Below the pieces are notes generated by a model. It ran no database searches, had not been told where the DNA came from, and saw only the letters and a program-made list of their open reading frames with translations. Source: Diatrype stigma (Eukaryota > Ascomycota > Sordariomycetes > Xylariales > Diatrypaceae). From it: DNA of 64,000 bases. Of this stretch, positions 1 through 12,074 are shown piece after piece. The DNA lies in assembly GCA_022225965.2 (NCBI GenBank), contig JAKJXP020000093.1, forward strand, positions 62,001-126,000. The letters are read 5' to 3'. A program made the translations under genes and the position numbers. The first letter of the stretch is position 1. The number at the start of each line of letters is the position of its first letter.

Positions 1-2303
1 AATGGCATTAGCAGCCGTCGTGGCAAAGAACCGCACGTCCACATCATCGTCCTTCTGCAGCTTCTCCAGGTTAGGGAGAATGCGTTGCTGGATCAGCTCA
101 GTCGAGCGAGGCGATGGTGTCAAGTCCGTCTTTCCTTCCTTCTCGAGACTGTAGATCGTTCCCTCCTCCGGCAGCCGCTTCAGGACGTTGATGAGCTCCG
201 CGTACGTCTTGGCTACGTTGAACCGAATGTTGGGGATGTCATCCTCGACCAGCTTCTCTAACATAGGGAGAATGGATTTGCCGATGACATCTAGACTGAC
301 GACGGTGGCCAAGGTCTGGATAGTACTGTTAGAACCGAACCGGGAACTGGTAGTAAGGGGTAACTCACCGAGATGGCAAAGCACGTTGTCATCCTGTACA
401 GATAGTTGGGGTGAGAACCCATAGCCATCACTTTGGGAATGATGGCCTCGCTTGCCCACTCGACACCGAAGACCTCGGTCAACTTCTTCAGATTGCGGGT
501 CGCTGCATCTCTGATAGAGAAGACAGTATCTCCGAGCCAGCCCATACACAATCCACTCAACTTCTCATCGAAGAATTTGACTCCAAGCTGGCTGGCGAGA
601 AGTGGGATGTACTCAATTATGGCTAATCTCACTCGCCATTGCTTGTCTTCTGCAAGTTGGACGATGGCGGGCAGTAGTGACTGTGAGAGCAGGTCGATTC
701 CGATAACTGGACATGTTAGCGATATACGTGTTCTGCAATACATATGCTTGAGGGGCGCTTACCTTGGTTGACGAGCTCGAGTTTCGAGATGATGTGTAGA
801 CGAACTTCGGGAAACTCGTCCTTCAACATCTGCAGGAACATGGGCAGTAGGTGATCAATAGTCCTGGGGCAATGTCAGCATGTCGACCAACGATGCGTTG
901 AGAACGGGTACAGCCATACTCCTGTTTGCCAAGAATGGGCGCCAGACCACTGATTTGAGTACCCAGGGCGGCACGGACATGCTGGGATGTATCGGAAACC
1001 AGGTCTTCGATCGAAGGCATGATGTCGTTGAGAAGCGTCGTTCTGTCGACCAAGGCACAGAAACCAGGGATCTGGCCAGCGATAGCGGTTCGCACCTCGG
1101 CCTCGTTATCCTTCAACAGCTTGACGAATGCAGGGACTAGGTCTCTCGAGACAACCTCTTCGTCTACGGCTTTCGCAATCTGTCCATCCCATTAGCCGCG
1201 CGAATTCCAAGTCAATCCAATACGTCATCATTCCGCACCTTCTCGAATCTGTCGGCAATCATATAACGGACCCTCCAGCTCTTGTCCTCAATCAGGTTTC
1301 GCAGCGATGTGAGCAGCACCCCGTGGCTACTCTGTTGCTCCTTAGGCACCACCTCGGCAATCGAAATCAAAATATCAACCGTCAACAGTCGTACGCTATC
1401 CTGGTCGTCCTGTGCGAGGTGTTGGAAAAGGGGTATCATCTCTTCGATCACGATAGCAGCGGGCATCTCCTTGACAAATTTGGCCATGTGGGTGGCGGAT
1501 TGTCTCCGAACCATAGGCGTCTCGTCGTGTACCAAAAGACCGAACTGACTGCGCAGCTGTTCTTGAATAGGCGGGGAGACCTTCTTGTATGGGCTCGTGA
1601 ACAAGCCGCATCCTGAGACCTTCGAAGTGAACCAGTCGGCTTTCGAAAGTCTGATAGTAAGTGGGATAAAGTACTCTTCGACCTGTTGAGGAGAGAGCTG
1701 ATCACAGATTCTGTTCAGGGATTCGACAGCCTAGTACCCGTGATTAGCGAGCTGCACGATATAATCCAAGTAGCAGTTATACACACCTTGTCTCGCACGA
1801 CTGGTTCTTCGATAGCAGCGAGGTTCTCGAGAGGGGACAGAAGTACATGGCCCCAGTCAGACCCGCCGACATATTCGATGAAGCCACCTAGCTCTTCGCT
1901 CAGGGCCACGAGCACTTCGTCCTCATCTTCAACCGACTCTGTAGGGATAAGTTAGATCGAATGTTGGCCTTGACGTCGGTAGTGATCACATGGCTGTATA
2001 TGACTGACCATCAAGAAAGGGGATGAGTTCCTCGCGAGTGCGCTCCGCGCCGAGAGCCAGCGCGATTGTCGAAAGACGGTGGATGGCATTCAATCGGAGA
2101 AGAACATCGTCGTGCTACGTATCGGTAAAAGAGTTGCGTTAGTTGCGTTCGGTAATGACGCTCGACACTCGACACTTGACACTCGGCACTTCACTAGAAG
2201 GGAATGCATTGGTATGGGGGTAGGGTCGGCGGCTCACCTTGAGTTCATCTATGAGGACGGCAATGGGGTAGAGCTCGTCGTTCGCATTGGGCGCGTCTGC
2301 CAT
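1..2303 (-). CDS. tpd3: PP2A scaffold (A/PR65) subunit, HEAT-repeat protein, 3' end cut by window
   Basis: Scaffold subunit of protein phosphatase 2A, which holds the catalytic C subunit and a regulatory B subunit. Exons on the minus strand, read from splice sites: 2303-2238, 2114-2009, 1938-1787, 1730-1239, 1179-920, 863-763, 706-369 and 315-1; all junctions close in frame and give 610 codons with no stop, so only a short C-terminal piece should lie outside the window (family about 590-650 aa). The start is [24 protein letters not shown]-repeat signatures recur, for example [35 protein letters not shown] and [15 protein letters not shown], which is the PR65 pattern of DxxWRVR helices. It is divergent to the PheRS beta gene across 2.2 kb. 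The family assignment is strong; the gene name is by orthology to yeast TPD3. Confidence 0.93.
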
Positions 2304-4562
2304 GGCGAGCTATATGCTGATGGCTGGTGCTGGCTGGGTGGAAAGGAAAAAAGAAGGAGTCGAGGACGTGGCTCGAATGCGGAAGTTGAGGACCGGAGAG
2401 GAGCAGTGATAAAGAGTAGGTAGGACTGTAGTCGTGAGGATGATCGCGTGGGTAGTGGTGGAGTGATGCAATGAATGGGGAGTTTGCGTAGGTTTAGACG
2501 GGTATCGCTACTATCGGGTTGGGAGACGAAAGGCTGCTTTTCGGTCCACACCACCAGTCAGGGAGGGAAAAATAACAGGACTGGGCTGGACTTGGACTGG
2601 ACTGGATGGACACTGGCTGGCGTTGGAGACGAGGAAACGCGGGGCGGCTCGAGAAAAGACAGAAGAATCGGTATATTCTAAACGGATCTTTGATCGTCGG
2701 CAGGTTGGTTGGTAGGTCGTTAATCTGGGATGGCAGTGAATCACTACAGGTAGAGGCAGATAGATAGATTATCGAGGGGTATCAAAGGATTTGGTTTCGG
2801 CGTTCCGTTGTCGTTGTAGGAGGGTGGGCTGGGTAGGTATGGGTATGGGTATGGGTATGGGCCTGGGCGTGGGTATGGCAGGCAGTAAGTACTGGGCTGG
2901 TAGGGTACCTAGGCAGGTAAGTAGGCTGGCTGGCAGGCAAGCTGGCAGGCTGGCAGGCTGGGCGGGTTGACTGACTGATGACGGGACTTGCAGCTGGGCT
3001 TGCTGGCTTGGTAGGTCTGTATGTACCTACATTGCTACATGTAGACTGTATGTACAGTAGGTCTGTATCCATCAGGTGTACCTATCCATCAGGCCCCTTG
3101 TTATTATTTCATTATTTCGTTCCGCCTAACTACCTACTTCGTACCTGGCGACTGACTACATACGTACACACATACATACATACCAAGGTTGCTTCGTACT
3201 GCATACATACATACAATACATACATACCTACCAACCTCCGCCTTGCACTTGGCCTTCCTTACTACGTACGTATGTATTTATTAGGCTGGCTGGGCTGGGG
3301 TCAGCCATCGGTACCTACTCCGTACGCCTACCACCCTACGTACTTGTGCCCAGTCAATCATGCCTGAAGTTACCTGCTTTTCCAACTGTACGTAATGATA
3401 TAGGAACTAGCCGGAAGCGGAATGAACTGGGTCACAACAGGGGGAATCTAGGGGATATCTAATCGATACCCCATCGATACCCCACCTCTCTCACCTCTCA
3501 GCTTTGATGTAATTTGTGGCTTGTGATCATCTACCCTCACATATCTTGTTGCCAGCTGCTTGTTGCTTGTCTGGAAATCTCACCTAGGAACATCTCGTAT
3601 ACATGAGATGGGTTGCTCCCAGCTCCCATGTGAATCATTAGGCTGTGAGATTCGGATAGAAGCTTCTGGCAGATCATCCATCTCTGTAGTTGGTCTTCCT
3701 AATCGTCGATTCCCAGGCACCGGATCTATAAATTACCACCTCTTATCTGGACTAGACCTTGAGAAACAAAGAAAGCCCAACGCTGCAACCCAACAACAAT
3801 GGCTTTGTGTAGTCCAAACGAGACACCATAGACCAAAGCAGTTTACAAACATCGTTTACAATTGCAGTTTCCAGGTCAGGATTCTTGCAGATTCCTTCAA
3901 TAACTACGACAGGTTCTACGAATCTAGACGAATCTAACGTGGACATTTATAATGTCCAAGAGTGGCTTTGGTTCAGAGAAATCCAAAATCCCGAGGTCTG
4001 TGATCTTTGAAGTGAAGCCAGCTATTACGAGGTACCAGGTATTCAGGTTCAGAGGTGTTCGGCGCAGACTCCTCTCACAAGTGACGAAATGAACACCTAG
4101 CTAGGGTCGTGGAATCTCGTAAATCGAGAGATGCATTTGTGCCAGACTTCAGATTCCCTAGATGGCCGAATACATACATACATACTTTAATTAGGTCCCT
4201 GATGTAGTACTGTAGGTAGTACCTGAATAGCAGCAACCATCGGTAGTGTCCTCAAAGTCGGGGGCCTATAGTCAGGCGTTAGGTAATGGGTGACGGGTGA
4301 CGGGTGACGAGCGATGGGTGACATAAGACACGATTATGTGCATAACCCCACGAAATTCATGGTGGGGTTTTTCGGGAGCTGCTGCGCTGCTAGACTCAAA
4401 GTTCCAGGTCGAGTGATGGGCAAATTGATTTCCAGTGACTCAGTCCTGACTCCTGAGCTCCGAACCCAGATCAACCCGAACTGACTGAACGACAGCAAAG
4501 TCGTTTTCGTATTGACAGTGAAGTGATAACTCTTGGCCGGGCGCCGCAGGTTGATCGTCAAT
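2304..4562. other. Divergent intergenic region with microsatellites
   Basis: No gene recognised. It is the shared upstream region of the PP2A scaffold and PheRS beta genes. It holds short tandem tracts: GGGTAT hexamers near 2838-2877, GGCAGGCT-type repeats near 2925-2960, CATA runs near 3170-3230 and three adjacent GGGTGAC heptamers at 4288-4308, with a fourth copy at 4316-4322. An ATCGATACCCC unit is repeated near 3460-3485. Small ORFs here have repeat-driven composition. Confidence 0.6.
2838..2877. repeat. GGGTAT hexanucleotide microsatellite
   Basis: Four consecutive copies of GGGTAT are followed by diverged units (GGGCCT, GGGCGT, GGGTAT). It lies in the intergenic region about 0.5 kb upstream of the PP2A scaffold start codon. 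Confidence 0.8.
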
Positions 4563-6790
4563 ATGCCCACCATCTCAGTCGACAAATACGACCTCTTCGA
4601 GGCCCTGGGTCGGAAGTGCGCTGCCCCTGCCCCTCCTTCCTCTCTCCCACTCATCCGCACCCGCCTCTGCCTCCGCCTCCTCGCCCAGCCCAGCATCCCA
4701 CTGACTGCGATCATATAGATACACCACCCAGGAGTTCGAGGACCTCTGCTTCGAATTCGGCATCGAACTCGACGAGGACACCGAAAATGAGGAGAGGCCC
4801 ATCGTCAATGGCCAGCAGGAGCCTCCCCAGCTCAAGATCGAGATCCCCGCCAACCGCTATGACATGCTATGCTTCGAGGGCATATCTCTTATGATCAATA
4901 TCTTCCGAGGGCAGCAGCCCACCCCAGACTTCAGATTGGTGTCGCCCCCGAGCGGAGAGCTGCAGACCATCACCGTTTCCGAGAGCACAACCCAGGTCCG
5001 TCCGCTGGTGGCCGGCGCTATACTTCGCAACGTCAAGTTCACCCAGAAGAGGTACGAGTCCTTCATCGCGCTGCAAGATAAACTGCACCAGAACTTGGCG
5101 CGCGGCCGGACTCTGGTGGCTATCGGCACGCATGACTTGGACACCATCCAGGGGCCCTTCACCTACGAGGCCCTTGCGCCTCAGGATATCAGCTTCGTGC
5201 CCCTGAACCAGACCAAGAAGATGAACGCCGAGGAGTTGATGGCTTTCTACGAGAAGGACAAGCACTTGGGAAGATACCTGCATATCATCCGGGACAAGCC
5301 CGTCTACCCTGTCATCAAGGACGCGAACGGCCTTGTCTGCAGTCTACCTCCCATTATCAACGGCGACCATTCCAAGATTACGTTAAACTCCAAGAATGTG
5401 TTCATAGAATGCACTGCTACGGATTCGACGAAGCTATCCATTGTTCTGAACATGATGGTCACCATGTTCTCTGTATACTGCGAAGAGCCCTTTACGATCG
5501 AACCCGTCAAGATTGTATCAGATCACAACGGCCAGACGAGGACGACGCCCGACTTATCATCAAGAGTAACGCAGGTAGAGGTTGACTACCTGAACGATTG
5601 CCTCGGCTTAACAGAGTCGCCCGAGTCGATCAGCAAGCTTCTATCCAAGATGGCCCTGAGCGCTGCGCCTTCGAGCCAGGACAAGAACTTGATCGACGTC
5701 TCAATACCGCCAACGAGAGCAGACATACTCCAGCGGTGCGATGTCATGGAGGATCTTGGCATTGCCTACGGCTTCAACAAGCTGCCGAGATTCTCCGTCA
5801 ACAAGACCGTAGGGGCGCCCTTGTCGATGAACAAGCTGGCCGACATTGTTCGTTTCGAGTGCGGCATGGCCGGCTGGCTCGAGGTGATGCCATTGATCCT
5901 CTGCAGTCACGAGGAGAACTTCGAGTGGTTGAACCGCAAAGATGATGGCCAGACTGCGGTGCGGTTAGCCAACCCCAAGACGTCCGAGTACCAAGTCGTG
6001 CGGACCTCGCTGCTGCCGGGCCTGCTCAAGACGCTCCGCGAGAACAAGCACCACAGCACACCGATCCGGGTCTTCGAGACGTCGGATGTTGGTGAGTGAA
6101 ATCACCCCCCTCCCTCACCCTACTACTCCCCCCTACCCCCCTATACATTACCAAGCCGGCTCCTAGTCAGGCCCAATCTAGACGCACGAGGAGAGAGAAG
6201 GAGTGGCTAACTGGCGGGAAAACAGTGTTCAAGGACCCCTCGGTAGAGCGCAAGGCGCGCAACGAGCGGCACTTCGGCGCGGCCTGGTACGGCAAGACGA
6301 GCGGGTTCGAGGAGGTGCACGGCCTGCTGGACCGCGTCATGCTGATGCTGCGCAAGGCCTTCCTGACGCGCGAGGAGGGGCTGGCGGCCGCCGCCGCCGA
6401 GAAGCAGCTCGAGAAGGACTTCGTCGTCCGCCAGGACCACACCCAGCGCGACGGCTACTGGCTCGAGCCCATCGACGAGTCCACCTTCTTCACGGGGCGT
6501 GCCGCCGCCATCTACCTCCGCCTCGGCGGCCGCGCCCTCCGCGTCGGCGAGTTCGGCATCCTGCACCCGACCGTGCTTGACAAGTATGTTGCAACCCCCC
6601 CCCTCCCCCTTTTTTTCTCCCTTTCTTTCCTTTCTTGTTTTCCCGGCGTCAATCTTGATTGCTTGGTCTCCATTATATCATCTTATTCCTCATCTACCTC
6701 TAAAACCCAAATTACTAATTTCGTCCTTACAGATTCGAACTCAAATATCCCGTCAGCACCTTGGAGATCAACCTCGAGGTCTTCTTATAG
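4563..6790 (+). CDS. frs1: Cytosolic phenylalanyl-tRNA synthetase beta subunit
   Basis: Beta subunit of the alpha2-beta2 enzyme that charges tRNA-Phe. Exons 4563-4615, 4719-6091, 6226-6583 and 6733-6790 join in frame to 613 aa, the usual size for the eukaryotic cytosolic subunit (about 590-610). The start [20 protein letters not shown] matches the family N-terminus. The [17 protein letters not shown] segment (about residue 70), the B3/4 editing-type region, the B5 region ([24 protein letters not shown]) and the C-terminal catalytic-fold core ([32 protein letters not shown]) are all readable; the last residues [11 protein letters not shown] are typical. Exon 3 is almost saturated with G/C at third codon positions, unlike exon 2. 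Convergent with the myotubularin gene. Confidence 0.95.
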
Positions 6791-7641
6791 ATAGATTAAG
6801 TTGACTTGACTTGATGATACGACCTATACCCTACTTTCCTGGGTCAATAGAAAGAAAGACAGCGGGCTATATGTCTACCTATGTATCTATGTCATCTTCC
6901 TACTAGATTTTCATCCCCCCACGTCGAGGATGGTCGAAAGAAAGGAGTTAGGATCAGATATCTCGAATAACTTCGAATGGCCTTTAAAAGAGTTGCTGGT
7001 TGGACAGACCTTTGTTGTAGATTCCCCAATGAAAGCACCGATCAAGCTAGATATGATGTGATGTGTGATGGGTGACAATTGTACCCAGTGCTGAGTTAAG
7101 CGAATGTCCTCGCCGCCTCGCGCCGCAGAAAAAACAGGTACCGTAATGTTTATGTCGTGACAATGATGGTTGTGATTGATGATGATGATAGTCCTAATAC
7201 ACGAGCGGTCTCGACAACCGCCGATTCCCATCTACATCTAGCTAATACGAGTGGCCTAGCCCCCCGTAGGAAACGTAGGTAACGCACGTTCAAACTATCG
7301 TGCATGGCATCGTAAGCACGTATCTCCCGTCCGTTGTATCATGAAGCGGCTTCTGCATAATCCTCCCTACCCTGCCTAGGCAAAGAATCCTCCTCTTTTC
7401 CCGTCTAGCTCATTCATGATTCCGTCTCTGTAGGGACCTCGTTATGTGGCAGGTTGTTGCTCTTCCGTCCTTCCTCTCGCCCTTCCTCCTAGTATCATAT
7501 CAACCTCCACCCCCCGCGCCCACTTTCCCCGATTCAATCGACCTTTTTACATGTAGTGATCATGTCTCATGTCCTCCTAGTAGCTAGACCCATGCCATCT
7601 CATCCCCAATCCCCAATTCCCTACCCGATTGGCCCCTTGAT
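6791..7641. other. Convergent intergenic region
   Basis: This 3'-to-3' spacer between PheRS beta and the myotubularin gene must hold both 3' UTRs. I see no gene, repeat or RNA element in it. Confidence 0.55.
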
Positions 7642-10600
7642 TCACCTCATCTCCATACCCCCATCGACATCCTCGATGCCTACACTTGTGGGGGCGGTGG
7701 CGGTAGCGGTGGCAGTGGCGACGCTGACATTGTCGCTTGCATCAGTAGCTGGTTCTGATGCTGATTCTGGTGGTGGGGGTGTTGGTGGTAGCGGTGGCGA
7801 TGACGATGAAGACGACGGCGACAATGGCGGTTTCGGGGTTATCTCTGCCAGCTCCTGATCGCCATCGTCCCCTTCTGCCGCCACCACCGCCTGCCCATTC
7901 CTATTGGGAGCCGGCGCCGGTGTGTCGACATGGTCCTGATCCTGTTGCCCATCCTCACCAGCTACCACGGTAGTAGCTGCAGTTGTAGCACTGTTACTAC
8001 CGTTGCCGTCGTGACCACCATTCTCACCAACACCACCACCACCACCACTACTGCTGCTATTACGATTACTATCCCCGCTACTGCTATCACTGGCCTCACC
8101 GCCACCGTTACCGCCACCTTTACCGCCGCCGAACAACAACCCCCGCCCGAGGTCGAGCCCCGCGACGCCGTCCCGGAGCTTGGCGAAGTTGCTGGCAAAG
8201 GCGCCTGGCGTGTCAGCGCTAACGCTGTGCTTCAGGAGGCTCGGAGTCAAGGCCTCGTGGGCGGACTCGACGCCCGCTAGTACGCTCTTGCTCGTGGGCA
8301 AGCCCGGGACTGGCGGTGGTGGCGGTGGGGGTTGCGGACTCCGGCTCCCCCCTCCGTTATTGCTACTGTGGCTCCGGGTGCTCCCACCACTGCTCTGGAG
8401 CTGGAGCGGGAGATCCCCCGCACCGCCCATACTACCTCCAAGGCCACCAAGGCCAAGGGAGGTGGCGGAGTTATTGTTGTTGGTAGTAGTTGCGGAGGAG
8501 GTGGCCATGGCGTAGCTGCCGATACGCTCGTCACGCGCGGCCGCCGCGTCGAGGTACTCGTTCATCTCGGCGTCAGCGCGGCCGAAGGCGGTTGCCCACC
8601 AGCGGATGTCGCCGAGGCGGGGGAAGAGTAGGCGCTCGCGGCCGCTCTGGCGGTCGTCGACGGTGGGGTCGTAGTCCGGGTTGGCGAACTCGGCGCGGCG
8701 GCTAAGGAAGTAGTCCCAGGCGGAGCGGGTGCGCTCCTGCGCCCCGGCCGCGCGCCGCGCCCGCTCGCTGTTCCAGAGGAAGGTCCCGTACTGGCCCGCG
8801 TGCGCGTGGTAGAGCAGCCGCCGCAGGAACCGCTCGCTGAACTCGAACCGCCGCGGGTGTTGTCGCAGCAGCTGGTACGTTGCGTCCAGGAACTGGTGGA
8901 ACACGGGCGAGATCTCGTTCGGGCGTGTCGTCACGGTCGTCTCACCGCTGCTGCTGGTAGTAGTTTCTGGCGTTGTGGCGGCGGCGGCGGTGGTGGTAGT
9001 GGTGGACTTCTTGCCACTGCCCTGGGAGGAGGGGTCCTCGGATGGTGAATTGAAGCTGCTGCCCCCGTTGTCCGACTCGGTGCTCGCGTTCTCCGGCCCG
9101 CGGTTCTTGTTGAAGAAGCGCTTGGCGCTGGCGAGCGCGTTCTCGAAGGCTTCACCTGCGCGCCCGTCCGACTCGCCCGGCTGCATGCTCGAACCGGCCA
9201 TGGAATCCTTCTCCGTCACGAACCACTTCTCGTGGCTCAAGGGCCCGGATCGCTGTTGAAACATATGCCCGAACGACAGCCAATCTTTCTCAATCAGAAC
9301 CATGAATCCTTCAATCGTGCGGTAGTATGGGTCCAGCATCAGCTGTGACAGGGCTGAAAGCTGGCTAGTACGATCCCAGCCATCGGAGCAATGTATCAGA
9401 ACGTGGGAATGTCTGATGCCTACTTGGCGGGCGATCAGAGCGGCACCGTCTAAGATGCCCGTGATGTGCTTGAGCCAGCCACTCTTGATAAGAAGCTCGC
9501 GGTTCGGAGGGAGCCGGGAGATGTCACCATCTTTGAGAGCTTCCACCACGGTGTTCAGGGATTCCCGCATGACGTGAATATTCTCGATGTTGAGATATGC
9601 CTTCTTGGCGAACTTGTAGTACTCCATATTCTCGGACCCCTTCCCCATAGCCTGCATCACTACAGCGTTGATGGTCGGCCGAGCATCCACGATGAGATTG
9701 CTCTGCTGCGCACCGTACACCAGCCGCTTTCCGGTCTTAGTGTCGTAGTTGCTGTCAGCGCCCGCGATGAGCTCGTCTTCTAGACGTTCTGTTTCCGAAC
9801 TTTCCGCTTCGAAACTGTCGCCGCGGAGGGACGCTTGACTAGAGGCGGGGCTCGGTTCCGCTGTATCGGCGGCGGAACCGTCGAGCCCATTAAACTCGAC
9901 GGTGGCCGAGGCGGAGAAACAAGCACTGACAAGTTTCTCATCCTGGATACTGCGGGCACCCCGAAACCCGACCAACGGCTGCGAGCTCCGGGTTATGGAA
10001 CAATTGTTCAGGGAGTGGAGGTAAGTGAGGACAGGTATCCGCTGCCTCGACCGGTAGGATCCGGCATACTTGAGGACATTGTCGGATATCTTGGACGGGA
10101 CCACAAGGAGCGCTGGATATGTCGGTGAGAAGGAGTAGTCCTTGTTGATGTGGGAGACCCTCCACCCTCTGTCGATCGATTTGGTGCTGATACCCTGACG
10201 TCGGAACTCTGCCCTCGGGTCATACAAATGCCATCCGTCTAGCGACCGTTCCGGCTTAAGGGGTTGGTAGCTGAAGGCATATAGCTGCTCTATGGATCCA
10301 AGCCGGCAGGTCCGGTTCCGAATGTGCTCGAAGGCTTCGCGGGCGTGTAGCTCGTCGTGGAAGTTGAAGTTTATAAACATGAAGTCTCGACATCGCAGCC
10401 GGATCGAAGACGGCCGTCCCGTGATGCTGGGACAGGGACGAAAGATGCAATAGGCTATTATGGGATATGCGATGTAAAGCTCCCGGGGTTTTGGAGGTTT
10501 CGCCGGCGGTTCGGCGCCGTCGGGAAGTACATGGGGGATTACGAGGATGATGTGGTGCTCTGTGAGATGAAGTTCGCCAGCGTGCTTCTCTCCGCCTCGG

Positions 10601-10647
10601 ATGGCGTCGACATTGGGGAACTGCAGGTAGATGTGTTTTAGCGACAT
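7642..10647 (-). CDS. ymr1: Myotubularin-family phosphoinositide 3-phosphatase (Ymr1 type) with long low-complexity tail
   Basis: Predicted PI3P/PI(3,5)P2 3-phosphatase acting on endosomal and vacuolar membranes. One uninterrupted 1001-aa reading frame starts with MSLKHIYLQFPNVDAIRGGE. An N-terminal PH-GRAM-like region covers about residues 1-120. The catalytic CX5R loop HCSDGWDRTSQ has its cysteine at residue 420 and is intact, so the enzyme should be active; the downstream block YYRTIEGFMVLIEKDWLSFGH is diagnostic of myotubularins. A Ser/Thr/Ala-rich insert sits at about 515-590, before the conserved FHQFLDATYQLLRQHPRRFEF block. After about residue 705 the protein is low complexity (Gly, Ser, Asn, Pro runs). 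Yeast Ymr1 is nearer 690 aa, so the tail of about 300 residues is extra. The tail could contain an unrecognised intron, but no stop forces one. Confidence 0.93.
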   Translation of the reverse strand: MSLKHIYLQFPNVDAIRGGEKHAGELHLTEHHIILVIPHVLPDGAEPPAKPPKPRELYIAYPIIAYCIFRPCPSITGRPSSIRLRCRDFMFINFNFHDELHAREAFEHIRNRTCRLGSIEQLYAFSYQPLKPERSLDGWHLYDPRAEFRRQGISTKSIDRGWRVSHINKDYSFSPTYPALLVVPSKISDNVLKYAGSYRSRQRIPVLTYLHSLNNCSITRSSQPLVGFRGARSIQDEKLVSACFSASATVEFNGLDGSAADTAEPSPASSQASLRGDSFEAESSETERLEDELIAGADSNYDTKTGKRLVYGAQQSNLIVDARPTINAVVMQAMGKGSENMEYYKFAKKAYLNIENIHVMRESLNTVVEALKDGDISRLPPNRELLIKSGWLKHITGILDGAALIARQVGIRHSHVLIHCSDGWDRTSQLSALSQLMLDPYYRTIEGFMVLIEKDWLSFGHMFQQRSGPLSHEKWFVTEKDSMAGSSMQPGESDGRAGEAFENALASAKRFFNKNRGPENASTESDNGGSSFNSPSEDPSSQGSGKKSTTTTTAAAATTPETTTSSSGETTVTTRPNEISPVFHQFLDATYQLLRQHPRRFEFSERFLRRLLYHAHAGQYGTFLWNSERARRAAGAQERTRSAWDYFLSRRAEFANPDYDPTVDDRQSGRERLLFPRLGDIRWWATAFGRADAEMNEYLDAAAARDERIGSYAMATSSATTTNNNNSATSLGLGGLGGSMGGAGDLPLQLQSSGGSTRSHSSNNGGGSRSPQPPPPPPPVPGLPTSKSVLAGVESAHEALTPSLLKHSVSADTPGAFASNFAKLRDGVAGLDLGRGLLFGGGKGGGNGGGEASDSSSGDSNRNSSSSGGGGGVGENGGHDGNGSNSATTAATTVVAGEDGQQDQDHVDTPAPAPNRNGQAVVAAEGDDGDQELAEITPKPPLSPSSSSSSPPLPPTPPPPESASEPATDASDNVSVATATATATAPTSVGIEDVDGGMEMR

Positions 10648-12074
10648 GATCCCTGTGTGTATAGGTAGGATACGGGTTGCTCATGGTCTGGTTTCCATAC
10701 CTTTTTAATCTGCATCTTGATCTTGATGTTTGGGAGCGAGCCTCATATGACTGTTCTTTTGGGGAAGTATACGTATACGCCAACGATGCTTCATGGAGCA
10801 TGGGGGCAAGATACGATCCCCCGAGGCATATGCTCGTCCTATATTCTGCGCTTTTCTCTTCTGTCCTGGCCTCTCCTGTCCGGTTTTGTCTTGTTTGAGC
10901 AGGCGGGTGTTGTGAGATAAGGAGTGTTGGCAGCTAGACTATGTAGTAGGAGCTCTCGATGTCGATGTTGTTGGTATGTATTACTTATTTGGAGCCCTTA
11001 TTTGGAGCTTGGGCAGCTACCTACGGTAGGCTGAACCATCTAGTTATAGTTACTAGTAGTTATAGTTATAGGAATTCTGTATGAATCAAACACACATCAA
11101 AGGAGTGAAATCCAGCGCAACGCATGCTGATGCATTCTGCTTCGAGGAAACAAAAGCACTGGTTGACCGTTGAAGTTGACCTACGCAACTAACACGAACG
11201 AGCTTCAGCAGTTTGAGTTCCATGCCTCAGTACCATATACCGCCATATACCTACTATATAGTACCTAGGCTGCTAGGTAAGACCACCTAGGCATGTTCCC
11301 TCGTTATGGCAGTAGCAGTAGCAGTAGCAGTAGCATCGGTCACCCGGAGCAGGCCTGGCGCTCCTGGCAGGTCATCATCGCCTAGGGTTCGTCGCCTAGT
11401 ACCTACTGCATGATAACTCTAGTTGACCAACCGCTATTGAGGCAATAGTCTGAATGAGTTGTTAGCGCGGGGCTGCTAGTGCTACAATCTGCTGCTGTCG
11501 TCACTGCATGTGCTCATTCTTGGGCTTGGGGTAGTAACTATTAGTACATACTACATACTACATACCCTTGCAGCCTTGGTAGGTATGCGCTGTACATCGT
11601 CGAACGTTATTCTGTAGCCTGGAAGTACCTACAAGCGTCTAGACATCTCCCCCAGAAATCGGAACGAAAAGTGTGGCTGGTGCCGATGCTGCATTCTTTC
11701 AACACGTGCGTCAGACCTTGAAGGTAGGTACTTAGTACATGTACGTATATGTACGTATCGAGTGATCTAGATGCCAAGGCGCTCACATGCCCCACCGTTA
11801 AATAGGTATTTATCGATAGGCACTAACTAATAGTTATCGATAAGCTCGCTGCTTCCGCTGCACACAAACCAGAACCCTAAGCCAGAAAAAAAGGTCGGCT
11901 AAAGACGATATCCATCCACTTTACGGGCCTGTGGTTTTCCATTTCGCGAGCGACACAGCAGCAACCGCAACCACAACCACGCTTTCGGCCTTCCCCCAAC
12001 CCAGCGGCTCTCCGAACTTCAACTTCGCATCCCCTCAGAAGGTATCTCAAGATTAACCAACAAAGACCGTCAAG
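10648..12074. other. Divergent promoter region of ymr1 and rps3
   Basis: No coding potential. It holds a CAGTAG hexamer run near 11,311-11,335, several CCTAGG-type palindromes (11,262-11,293), and a promoter-like cluster next to rps3 that is described separately. Confidence 0.6.
11811..11880 (+). promoter_or_regulatory. Candidate rps3 promoter elements: two TATCGATA palindromes and an AACCCTAA box
   Basis: Two copies of the 8-bp palindrome TATCGATA lie at 11,811-11,818 and 11,835-11,842, 24 bp apart, followed by AACCCTAA at 11,873-11,880, about 195 bp before the rps3 ATG. AACCCTAA is a telobox-like sequence of the type bound by Tbf1-like factors in ribosomal protein promoters of several ascomycetes. 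The link to regulation here is inference from position and motif. Confidence 0.45.
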
